From Dehalococcoidia bacterium (GTDB lineage Bacteria; Chloroflexota; Dehalococcoidia; Lucifugimonadales; UBA3495): DNA of 40,294 bases. The translations under genes were made by a program, and so were the position numbers. The notes beneath the pieces were generated by a model. It was given only the letters and a program-made list of their open reading frames with translations, was not told where the DNA came from and made no database searches. This document shows positions 22,574 through 30,048 of the stretch, piece by piece; within the stretch, counting starts at the first letter, position 1, and every line of letters starts with the position of its first letter. The DNA lies in the NCBI GenBank assembly GCA_009692925.1, contig SHYG01000013.1:1-40294 (forward strand), read 5' to 3'.

Positions 22574-24595
22574 TCAGCCTGCTTCCCGCACGTCCCGAGG
22601 CCGCGCCGGGTTTATCGAAGCAGCCGCGGGCGGAACAGACAATGGCTGTCGTGACGGCACGGCTTGCCGCTGGGGCCACAAGGCCACCAAAGTGCCCATC
22701 ACCACCACCGGCCCCGCCACCCACATCCACCACACCAGCGGGTTAATCAGGATCCGCATTACCACCGTGCCGCCGGCCTGGTTTTCGCTGGGCACCACGT
22801 ACAGATCTTCCACCGGCGTGGAGCGAATGGCCGCCCTGGTGGATGCCATGCCTGCCGCGGGGTAAGATACCCTCCAGGGATGCAGCGTCTCCAGCAGCCG
22901 GTCGTTGCGATACACCTCCACCGTGGATACGTACTCGGTGCGGTCGGAGTACTGAACTTCCTCGGTGCTGAGGTACAGCAGCCGGTAGTTGCCCAGCTCC
23001 GTGCTCTGACCCGGAGCCAGCAGCACGTCCCGCTGCAGGTGGAAGAAGGAGCCGCCCAGCACACCCAGGGCCATCATCACTACGGCCAGGTGCACCAAAT
23101 AGCCGCCATAGCGGGGGCGATTAGACCAGGCCAGTCGCAAGAACGCCGTGGCGTAGCCTTCTCCGGTGGCTCGGCGCCGAACTCGGGTGGGCCTCCAGCA
23201 CTCCTGGAGGATGCTGGCCGCCACCAGGGCGCACAGCCCAAAGCCCAGCAGGGCGTAACCCTCCCGCACTCCCAAGACCGCCAGCAGCGCCAATACCGTC
23301 ACGCTAGCCGCCACCGGCAGCAGCAGTCGCTCCCGCAGACCCCGCAGGCTGGCGCGCCGCCAGGGGAGCAGCGGGCCCACCCCCATCAAAAACACCAGGG
23401 CTAGCATTAATGGGCCATTAACCTGATCGTAGTAGGGCCGGGCCACGGTAATCTCCTGACCCTTGAACAGGCGCGAGATCAGCGGGTAGACGGTGCCCCA
23501 CAGCGTGACGAAGGCGATGCTGAGGAGCAGCAGGTTGTTCATCAGAAAGGAGGCTTCCCGGGACAGCATGGAGTCCAGGTTTCGGTCGCTCTTCAGCAGC
23601 GGGAAGCGCCAGAAAAAGATGCCAAAGGGCACGACTACGCCCACGCCCAGGAAGAGCAGGAAGACCCAGCCCAGAGTAGATGCGCCGAAGGAATGCACTG
23701 AAGGCACGGGCCCGCCCCGGTTCATGAACATGCCGTACAGCGCCAGGCCGAACGCTACGTTGATCAGCACGATGTTCCACATGCGGAACATGCTCCGCCG
23801 CTTCTGCACCATGATGGAGTGGATGAAGGCCGTCAGCGCCAGCCAGGGCATGAGGGCAGCGTTCTCCACGGGGTCCCAGAACCAGAACCCGCCCCAGCCT
23901 AGAATTGTGTAGGCCCACCAGGAGCCCAGCAACAGACCACAGGCGAGCAACACCCAGGCTACCAGCCCCCAGACACGCCCCGCGTCCGCCCACTCGTCGC
24001 GGGTCTTGCCGCCGATCATGGAGCCGATGGCGAAGGATGTGGGTATGGCGATGGCCACCAACCCGGTCATCAGCGCCGGGGGATGAAAGAACATCCCCAC
24101 GTGGGTCAGCAGCGGGTTGATGCCGTCGCCATCGGGCGGCACCAGAGGCAGTTGGGCGAAGGGATTGGCCATCACCGCCGTCACTGCCAGGAAGAAGGTC
24201 AGCACCAGCATCAGAGCCGCGGTTGTCCAGGGCAGGGTGTCCCGCACCTTGGCCGGGGCCAGCCACAGCGCCAGCGCCGCCATGGCGGCCAGCACCATCG
24301 CGATGAACAGCAGCGAGCCCTCGTTGCCGGCGTAAAAGGCGACCCAGGTGTAAATCTTGGGCATCGCCAAACTGCTGTGCCGGGCTACGTAGGCCACCGA
24401 GAAGTCGCGGCTGATGAAGGCCCCCACCAGGCTCAGGGTGGCCACCAACAAGACTAGGGGCAGCAGGAACGTGGCCCGGCGCGCGCTTTCCACCAGGGGC
24501 GGCGAATGGCGCACCTGTCCCAGCACCGACCCTAACAGCGCGTAGGAGGACAGGGCCAGGGAGATCCACAGGGCAATGGCGCCCATTTCAGCCAT
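22574..24595 (-). CDS. ccmF: Cytochrome c heme lyase subunit CcmF
   Basis: A 673-residue multi-spanning protein of the CcmF/NrfE family. The heme-handling WWD-type motif appears as WGGFWFWDPVENAALMPW (about residue 230), and the family segment FAYAGNEGSLLF-type region is seen as VAFYAGNEGSLLF. About 14-15 membrane segments can be counted, with a periplasmic domain near the C-terminus (RDVLLAPGQSTELGNYRLLY). It attaches heme to CXXCH apocytochromes together with CcmH and CcmI. It overlaps ccmH by 8 bases. Confidence 0.93.
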   Translation of the reverse strand: MAEMGAIALWISLALSSYALLGSVLGQVRHSPPLVESARRATFLLPLVLLVATLSLVGAFISRDFSVAYVARHSSLAMPKIYTWVAFYAGNEGSLLFIAMVLAAMAALALWLAPAKVRDTLPWTTAALMLVLTFFLAVTAVMANPFAQLPLVPPDGDGINPLLTHVGMFFHPPALMTGLVAIAIPTSFAIGSMIGGKTRDEWADAGRVWGLVAWVLLACGLLLGSWWAYTILGWGGFWFWDPVENAALMPWLALTAFIHSIMVQKRRSMFRMWNIVLINVAFGLALYGMFMNRGGPVPSVHSFGASTLGWVFLLFLGVGVVVPFGIFFWRFPLLKSDRNLDSMLSREASFLMNNLLLLSIAFVTLWGTVYPLISRLFKGQEITVARPYYDQVNGPLMLALVFLMGVGPLLPWRRASLRGLRERLLLPVAASVTVLALLAVLGVREGYALLGFGLCALVAASILQECWRPTRVRRRATGEGYATAFLRLAWSNRPRYGGYLVHLAVVMMALGVLGGSFFHLQRDVLLAPGQSTELGNYRLLYLSTEEVQYSDRTEYVSTVEVYRNDRLLETLHPWRVSYPAAGMASTRAAIRSTPVEDLYVVPSENQAGGTVVMRILINPLVWWMWVAGPVVVMGTLVALWPQRQAVPSRQPLSVPPAAASINPARPRDVREAG

Positions 24596-25208
24596 CGGCG
24601 GAACTTCCAGTCCGTGGCACGTCCGAAGGCGCGGCGACGGTCAGCTCCTGGTCCACCCTGGCCAGGAAGGGGTCAAGCCCGACGTCAGGACCGGGGACCG
24701 GCGCCAGCTCCGCCGCCGGGCGACGGCGCATGGCGCGCAGTGCCAGCAGACCGCCGGCCAGGGCCAGGGGCACCGCCAGCGCCGGGAATATCCAGGCCAC
24801 CAGGTTGAAACCCGATTTTGGCGGCGCCGCCAAAATCTCCACCCCATAGCGGGCCACAAAAAAGTCCAGTACCTGCTGGCGACCGGCGCCCTGGGCCAGC
24901 ATCTCGCGCACGCGCAGGCGCATCTGGCGGGCCAGCTCCACCTGGGATTGGTCGATAGTCTCGCCGGGACACACGGGACACATCAGCATGCGGTCAATGG
25001 CCTGAGCCTCAGCCTCGTCGTGGGGAGTTTGCGCCTGGGCAGGTCGTTGCGTCACCGCCGCCAGCGCCAGCAGGGACAGCAGCAGGAGGCAAGATAGTGC
25101 GGCGATGGAGTGACGAAATCCCCCCTCGCCCCCCTTTGCAAAGGGGGGCGAGGGGGATTTAACCCGACAAAGGAAGCTATGCTGCCGGAAAGGTAACACG
25201 CCAGCCAT
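24588..25208 (-). CDS. ccmH: CcmH-type thiol-disulfide protein, with repeat-derived N-terminus
   Basis: The conserved CcmH domain has the redox motif in MLMCPVCPGETIDQSQ (about residue 74), MRLRVREMLAQG, FFVARYGVEILAAPPKSGFN and a C-terminal membrane anchor (VAWIFPALAVPLALAGGLLA). CcmH keeps apocytochrome cysteines reduced. The signal segment ALSCLLLLSLLALAAVTQRP follows, in frame, a stretch encoded by a palindromic repeat (SPSPPFAKGGEGGF, 25116-25160). No ATG, GTG or TTG lies between the repeat and the signal helix, so translation must start before or inside the repeat, most likely at ATG 25208 or GTG 25199. Length with this start is 206 residues. Confidence 0.85.
   Translation of the reverse strand: MAGVLPFRQHSFLCRVKSPSPPFAKGGEGGFRHSIAALSCLLLLSLLALAAVTQRPAQAQTPHDEAEAQAIDRMLMCPVCPGETIDQSQVELARQMRLRVREMLAQGAGRQQVLDFFVARYGVEILAAPPKSGFNLVAWIFPALAVPLALAGGLLALRAMRRRPAAELAPVPGPDVGLDPFLARVDQELTVAAPSDVPRTGSSADG
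25116..25160. repeat. Palindromic repeat read in frame inside ccmH
   Basis: Arms of 22 bases (AAATCCCCCCTCGCCCCCCT and complement, one base unequal) centre on TTTGCAAA. In the ccmH frame it encodes a proline- and glycine-rich segment. It shares the CCCCCTTNNAAGGGGG core with other repeats here. Confidence 0.85.
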
Positions 25209-25274
25209 TGTACCAGTTTGACGGAATGGGGAACCCCAACTGACACTCGGCAGTTAAGGCGTGGCGACCCCGGT

Positions 25275-25823
25275 TCAGCGGCACTGGGCGGGCGGAGAGC
25301 CCTGCAAGCAGCGAACCACGTAATCGGCAATACTTTGGGTTTCTTCCGGAGACAGCAGCTTGGAGAAGTTGGGCATCACCTGCACGCCGCTGCCCATGAA
25401 ACCCCGGATGCCGGCGGCGCCCATGCCAACTACGCCAACCGAGGTCAGGTCCGGCGGCACCACGGGCTTGTAGCTGTACTTGGTCACCAGCATCTGCAAC
25501 ACCGGGCCGTCGCCTTTGCCGGCGACACCGTGGCACATGGAGCAGTTCACTTGATACAGATGATCCCCGCCGGTGTTGGAGGTGGCCTTCTGCCCTGGGA
25601 ACCACGGCACGGCGGTGTCGGGAATCGACAGGCGCGGCGGCTCGTAGGACCGGTAGGACTGGTGATAGTGCATCTCGTAAAAGAAGTCCAGCGGGTAAGC
25701 TCCTTGAGAGCACCCAATCGCCAGCACGCCCAGCGCCAGCAACAGTCCCCCCAGGACAGCCTTGAAGCCCATACCGCGGCTTAGAATCCTAAGCACCGAC
25801 CGCAGCGCCCAGTGCTTGCTCAT
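25275..25823 (-). CDS. actE: Alternative complex III subunit ActE, monoheme cytochrome c lipoprotein
   Basis: A 182-residue lipoprotein: membrane segment LGGLLLALGVLAIGC with a lipobox ending in Cys, then a cytochrome c domain with CSMCH heme attachment (NCSMCHGVAGKGDGP) and a likely methionine ligand in VQVMPNFSKLLSPEE. The order of conserved parts fits ActE, which passes electrons from the complex to the terminal oxidase. ATG 25823 overlaps the ActD stop (ATGA). It is the last gene of the complex III set and lies 66 bases before ccmH. Confidence 0.88.
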   Translation of the reverse strand: MSKHWALRSVLRILSRGMGFKAVLGGLLLALGVLAIGCSQGAYPLDFFYEMHYHQSYRSYEPPRLSIPDTAVPWFPGQKATSNTGGDHLYQVNCSMCHGVAGKGDGPVLQMLVTKYSYKPVVPPDLTSVGVVGMGAAGIRGFMGSGVQVMPNFSKLLSPEETQSIADYVVRCLQGSPPAQCR

Positions 25824-26347
25824 GCGGTTGCCGCCGCCGCAGCCTGCCGCTTCACGTCCACCGCGCCGGCTTGGGTCAGGATGCCCGACACCCGGCCAAG
25901 CTGGGCCTCGTCGCACTGCACCAGAACGCCAATGTACCCGTCGGTGATGCGGGTGTCGTAAAGGCCCAGCTTGGGAGAGGGCAGCCGCGACTCAAACATG
26001 ATGCCCAGGATGGTGAACAGAATGGCTCCCAGCATGGTGCCTTCGTAGCAGATTATCGCCATGGGCGGCAGCGACAAGATGGGCTTGCCGCCCTGCACCA
26101 GGGGGTAAGCCATCTGTGTCATAGAGGTCAGCAGCACGCCGGACGTGAGCCCCAACACCGCGCCAATGAACGGAAAGATGTACAGCCGGTGGTGCTCCAC
26201 GCGCTCTCCGAAGGCCCCCTCAGGGTAGGGAGCGTCGGTCAGGAAGTCGTAGTCCTTGTCGGAGATGCCCGCCTGGCGCAACGCGTCACCGGCATCGGCG
26301 GCGTTGTTGGCGTCCTGGAACAATCCTAGAACTGGCAGTTTTGGCAT
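25820..26347 (-). CDS. actD: Alternative complex III subunit ActD (DUF3341)
   Basis: A 175-residue DUF3341 protein with two membrane segments (LYIFPFIGAVLGLTSGVLLT and MAIICYEGTMLGAILFTILG) preceded by the cytoplasmic stretch LFQDANNAADAGDALRQAG. This matches ActD, a two-helix subunit that links the membrane subunits. GAGGG about 10 bases before ATG 26347. Confidence 0.9.
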   Translation of the reverse strand: MPKLPVLGLFQDANNAADAGDALRQAGISDKDYDFLTDAPYPEGAFGERVEHHRLYIFPFIGAVLGLTSGVLLTSMTQMAYPLVQGGKPILSLPPMAIICYEGTMLGAILFTILGIMFESRLPSPKLGLYDTRITDGYIGVLVQCDEAQLGRVSGILTQAGAVDVKRQAAAAATA

Positions 26348-26377
26348 AGTTGATGCCCTCTCCCGGTGTCTCGGTCC

Positions 26378-27754
26378 CTAGTCTTCACGGATGGTGGCCG
26401 GCACGGTGCGCCGGCCCACCTGGACCGAGGTCCTCAAGAATTCTCCTTCTTTAATATCGTAAAGGGGTATCAGCGGGAACACCCGGCTGAACAGCAGCAG
26501 CAGCAGCGATACCAGCCCGAAGGTGGAGAGCACCAGGGTCAGCTCCACCCAGGAAGGCATGTAGGTCTGCCAGGTGAAGGTGAACACCTGCTTGCGGGCC
26601 AGCCCCGGCACAATGATCAGGTACCGCTCCAGCCACATGCCCACGTTCACCGAAATACAGGCAAAGGACATAATCCACAGATTGCGCCGGAAGGTGCGGG
26701 GCAGCCACAGAGCCACCGGCAGGAAGTAGGTTATGCCGGCAAAGATGATCATCAACACGTTCCACGGGTATTGCAGGAACTGCATCTCCCGCATGGCCAG
26801 CTCGTCCGCCTCGCGGCCATAAATCCCGAAGATAATCTCCATGCACAGGAAGTAGAACCACGCCGTGGCCACCACAATGAGCAGCCGCCCCAGGGCGTCG
26901 ATGTGCTCCTTGCGGATGTAATCCTGCCAGCCGTAAATCTGCCGCAGGATGATCATCACAAACACCACCGCCGACACGCCGGAATGCACCGCGCCGATGA
27001 CGAAGTAGGGGGCAAAGGTGGTTGAGTGCCAGGCCTTCACCGTCACCGACATTCCGAAGTCCCAGGACACGATGCTATGCACCGAAACGAACACCGGCAG
27101 AATCAGGGCCGAGAGCAGGACGCCTGCAACCACCTGGAACTTCCACTGTCGGGCGTTGCCCTGCCAGCCCAGGCTGAGTAGCGAGTAGATGCGGTGGGCC
27201 ACCCCTGTGGTGTGGTCGCGCAGCACCGCGATGTCCGGGACCAGGGCGATGAGCACAAACAGCGTGCTGGAGGTGAGGTAGGTCATGATGGCGCTGGGGT
27301 CCCAGACCAGCGGCGACCGCACGCTGGGCCAAACGCCCCGGGCAAAGTCGTAGGGGAAGAGCCAGTAAATTGCCCGCCAGGGACGCCCGGTGTGCATGAT
27401 GGGCATGGTCAAAGCGGTGCTCAGGGCGAAGATGGTGAGCACTTCCGCCGCGCGGGTCGCGGGACGCCGCCACTCCGCCTTGGCCAAGCGCAGGATGGCG
27501 GACAGCATCACCCCCGCGTGGCTGATGCCGATCCAGAACACGAAGTTGGTAATCATGAAGGCCCAGGCCACGGGGCGGTTAAGCCCGGTGACGCCAAGGC
27601 CCCGGTTAATCATGTACCCCGCGACGCTGACTCCCACCAACACGATCAGCGACAGTACAAACACCGCCGGCCAGAACCACTTGGGCTGCTCCAAAATGGG
27701 CCGCAGCAGGTCCCGGTTGATCTGTGTAGGGGTTAAAGCTCGGCCTTCCTGCAT
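26378..27754 (-). CDS. actF: Alternative complex III NrfD-like membrane subunit (second copy, ActF-like)
   Basis: A 458-residue NrfD/PsrC-family protein with about ten membrane helices. It carries typical stretches such as NFVFWIGISHAGVMLSAIL, HTGRPWRAIYWLFPYD and FVIGAVHSGVSAVVFVMIIL. Alternative complex III has two such subunits, ActC and ActF, which bind quinol and form the proton path. I call it ActF because ActC is the larger gene next to actB2; order alone decides this, so the two names could be swapped. It begins 66 bases after actC and lies before actD. Confidence 0.85.
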   Translation of the reverse strand: MQEGRALTPTQINRDLLRPILEQPKWFWPAVFVLSLIVLVGVSVAGYMINRGLGVTGLNRPVAWAFMITNFVFWIGISHAGVMLSAILRLAKAEWRRPATRAAEVLTIFALSTALTMPIMHTGRPWRAIYWLFPYDFARGVWPSVRSPLVWDPSAIMTYLTSSTLFVLIALVPDIAVLRDHTTGVAHRIYSLLSLGWQGNARQWKFQVVAGVLLSALILPVFVSVHSIVSWDFGMSVTVKAWHSTTFAPYFVIGAVHSGVSAVVFVMIILRQIYGWQDYIRKEHIDALGRLLIVVATAWFYFLCMEIIFGIYGREADELAMREMQFLQYPWNVLMIIFAGITYFLPVALWLPRTFRRNLWIMSFACISVNVGMWLERYLIIVPGLARKQVFTFTWQTYMPSWVELTLVLSTFGLVSLLLLLFSRVFPLIPLYDIKEGEFLRTSVQVGRRTVPATIRED

Positions 27755-27820
27755 CTAGGCTCCTGTGGTTCCGCGCCGGCTGCCAGTATTTTTTGTCATT
27801 TCAGCTACCATATCAGGCAT

Positions 27821-29239
27821 CTACTCCGGCTTGGCCAGCACCATGTAGCGGCCGTGCATGAAGTTCTCCATTTTCTGATAGAGGGCGCCCTCTTTGATCT
27901 CCCACACCGACAGGATGGGGAAGACCCGTGCGGCCAGCAGGTAGATAAACACCGCCCCGCCGATAAAGCCCCCCACCATGAAGATGTCCCACAGGTCCGG
28001 CCAGGCCGGAGGCGGCACGGTCTCCAGAAAGTGGTCAAAGGTGTGGCCGGCGTTAAATGCTCCGACAAAGATCCGGATGTTAAAGGCCAGCGTGCCCACC
28101 AGGATAAAGCAGGCTGCCAGGGGCGCCCCCCAGGCCTTTTTGCGGACTGGATTCCACAGCAAGATGAAGAATGGGGTGAAGAAGCTGAAGACGACGTTAA
28201 CGAAGAACACCCAGCCGTAGGACTCAAACAGGAAGTACTTGAGAATGTTCTGCTCCACCTGCAAGCGTCCGTACCAGAATGTGATGAAGAAGGCCCACAG
28301 ATGGTAAGTCCACAGCATGGTCAGCGCGAAGAGGATCTTGCTGGCGGACCAGAAGGGGGACACGCCGATGTATTGCTCGTAGCCGCCCCACTTGCGCAGG
28401 ATGAACAGCACCAGCAGGATAGTAGCCAGGGAGGACTGGAAGCTGACGATGGTGTACAGCGGCGGAAAAATCGAGTCCTTCCACCCCGGCACCAGCGCCA
28501 TGCCGAACTCGGAGGCGACGATGAACTGGACGAAGAGGAGGAACATAAAGTAGAAGGCGCCCAGCATTGCCAGCCCGGCCTTCTGGATGTTCCACTGGCG
28601 TTTGGAGCCGTACCAGCGGCCCGCCAGCAGGCCATACAGCTTGCGCCGGAACCCGGTGGCGGTGAGCTTGGCCCCCGCCAGGTCGGGCATGGCCGAAAGC
28701 CACAGAATCGCCATCCCCAGCACCGCCAGGCCCACCACGCCCAGCATGTCCCACCAGTAGGGCGAACCTATGGGCCCGCCGAACCAGATGCTGCGGCGTA
28801 TCTCCAGCTGATGCCCCACCACTTCGGGATTTTTCAGCGGGGGCAGCACCATCAGCAGGGGGATGAACATCAAGACGTTGAGCACTCCCAGAACGGCGAA
28901 CAGCTCCGATATACGGGACAGGGGCCGCCGCCAGTGGCTCTTGGTGAACCGGAACCCTACTGCCACCAGAGGCGCCGCGCCGGTAATCATGAACAAGAAG
29001 GAGAATACCGCCATGTAGTAGCCCCAGGGCGCATGGTCGTCAAAGCCGTCGGTGGCGGCGCGGGCGATGAACCCGACAACGCCCAGCGCCAGCAGCACTC
29101 CGGTAATGATCAGGGCAATGCGGTAGCGGCTGATGGGCGCGATAGTGCGGCTGACCAGGTCTTGGGCCGCGGTCTCCCGGCGGGGGAACACCCACATGTC
29201 ATCGGGATAGGGTTGATGATGGTGTGCGTGTTCAGCCAT
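27821..29239 (-). CDS. actC: Alternative complex III NrfD-like membrane subunit (ActC)
   Basis: A 472-residue NrfD-family protein of about ten helices (for example IALIITGVLLALGVVGFIA, YYMAVFSFLFMITGAAPLVA and AFFITFWYGRLQVEQN). The N-terminus is histidine-rich (MAEHAHHHQPYPDDMWVFPR). It overlaps actB2 by 8 bases, the usual position of ActC after the iron-sulfur subunit. Its role is quinol oxidation in the membrane. Confidence 0.9.
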   Translation of the reverse strand: MAEHAHHHQPYPDDMWVFPRRETAAQDLVSRTIAPISRYRIALIITGVLLALGVVGFIARAATDGFDDHAPWGYYMAVFSFLFMITGAAPLVAVGFRFTKSHWRRPLSRISELFAVLGVLNVLMFIPLLMVLPPLKNPEVVGHQLEIRRSIWFGGPIGSPYWWDMLGVVGLAVLGMAILWLSAMPDLAGAKLTATGFRRKLYGLLAGRWYGSKRQWNIQKAGLAMLGAFYFMFLLFVQFIVASEFGMALVPGWKDSIFPPLYTIVSFQSSLATILLVLFILRKWGGYEQYIGVSPFWSASKILFALTMLWTYHLWAFFITFWYGRLQVEQNILKYFLFESYGWVFFVNVVFSFFTPFFILLWNPVRKKAWGAPLAACFILVGTLAFNIRIFVGAFNAGHTFDHFLETVPPPAWPDLWDIFMVGGFIGGAVFIYLLAARVFPILSVWEIKEGALYQKMENFMHGRYMVLAKPE

Positions 29240-30023
29240 TCTGCTCGCCCTGCTTCAACTTCAATGGGTACTGGTCCACCTTCTTGAGGTAGATTACGTT
29301 GGGCTTGGTGTTCATCTCCTCCAGCAGACGGTACGCCCGTGTCTTGCGGTCCTCTTCGTGGACATGCTCATTGGCGTCGGCGAAGTAGGGGCTGATGGCG
29401 CTCTTGGGGTCGCGCTGGTCGCCAAACATCAGCGCGTTGGTGGGGCAAGCCGACACGCAGGCAGGCCCAAAGTTGCGTTCCTGCATCGTCTTGTCGTCCA
29501 GGCGGCCGCCCTCTTGCCGCTCCACCGTCAGCTCGCCGCGCCGCAGCCGCTGAATGCAGAAGGTGCACTTCTCCATGATGCCCCGACTGCGCACCGTGAC
29601 GTCGGGGTTGAGCTGGTTGCGCAGAGTGGCGGGCCACTGGGGCTCCCACCAGTTGAAGAAGCGCACCTGGTAGGGGCAGTTGTTGATGCAGTACCGGGTG
29701 CCCACGCACCGGTTGTAAATCTGGACGTTCAGCCCCTGGTCGTTATGGTAGGTGGCATATACGGGGCACACCGGCTCGCAGGGAGCGTTCTCACAGTGCT
29801 GGCACAGCACCGGCAGGAACCGGGCCTTGACGTTGGGGAACTCCCCCTCCCAGTACCGCTCAATGCGAATCCACTCGTAGGCGCGGTGCTGCAGGAAGCG
29901 GTCTTGGGTGTTGATGGGCACGTTGTTCTCGGCGTGGCAGGCCACCACACAGGCCTGGCAACCGGTACACCGGTCCAGGTCGATCACCATGCCCCACTTA
30001 TGGTTCACGCGTTCAGTTGCCAT
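29232..30023 (-). CDS. Alternative complex III iron-sulfur subunit (ActB2)
   Basis: A 263-residue ferredoxin-like protein with four cysteine clusters: CTGCQACVVACHAEN, CQHCENAPCEPVCPV, CVGTRYCINNCPYQVR and CTFCIQRL with ACVSACPTNAL. This is the NrfC/PsrB pattern for several [4Fe-4S] (and one [3Fe-4S]-type) clusters. In many genomes this domain is the C-terminal half of one long ActB; here it is a separate gene 25 bases after the molybdopterin-like gene. No signal peptide of its own is visible, so it is probably exported with its partner. Confidence 0.9.
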   Translation of the reverse strand: MATERVNHKWGMVIDLDRCTGCQACVVACHAENNVPINTQDRFLQHRAYEWIRIERYWEGEFPNVKARFLPVLCQHCENAPCEPVCPVYATYHNDQGLNVQIYNRCVGTRYCINNCPYQVRFFNWWEPQWPATLRNQLNPDVTVRSRGIMEKCTFCIQRLRRGELTVERQEGGRLDDKTMQERNFGPACVSACPTNALMFGDQRDPKSAISPYFADANEHVHEEDRKTRAYRLLEEMNTKPNVIYLKKVDQYPLKLKQGEQNG

Positions 30024-30048
30024 TCGTTATCCCCGTCATCCCGCCCGG

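Noticed and set aside
27854-29287. Plus-strand open frame of 477 codons opposite actC
   Set aside because: It is antisense to a clear NrfD-family gene, and its product is glutamine-, histidine- and glycine-rich.
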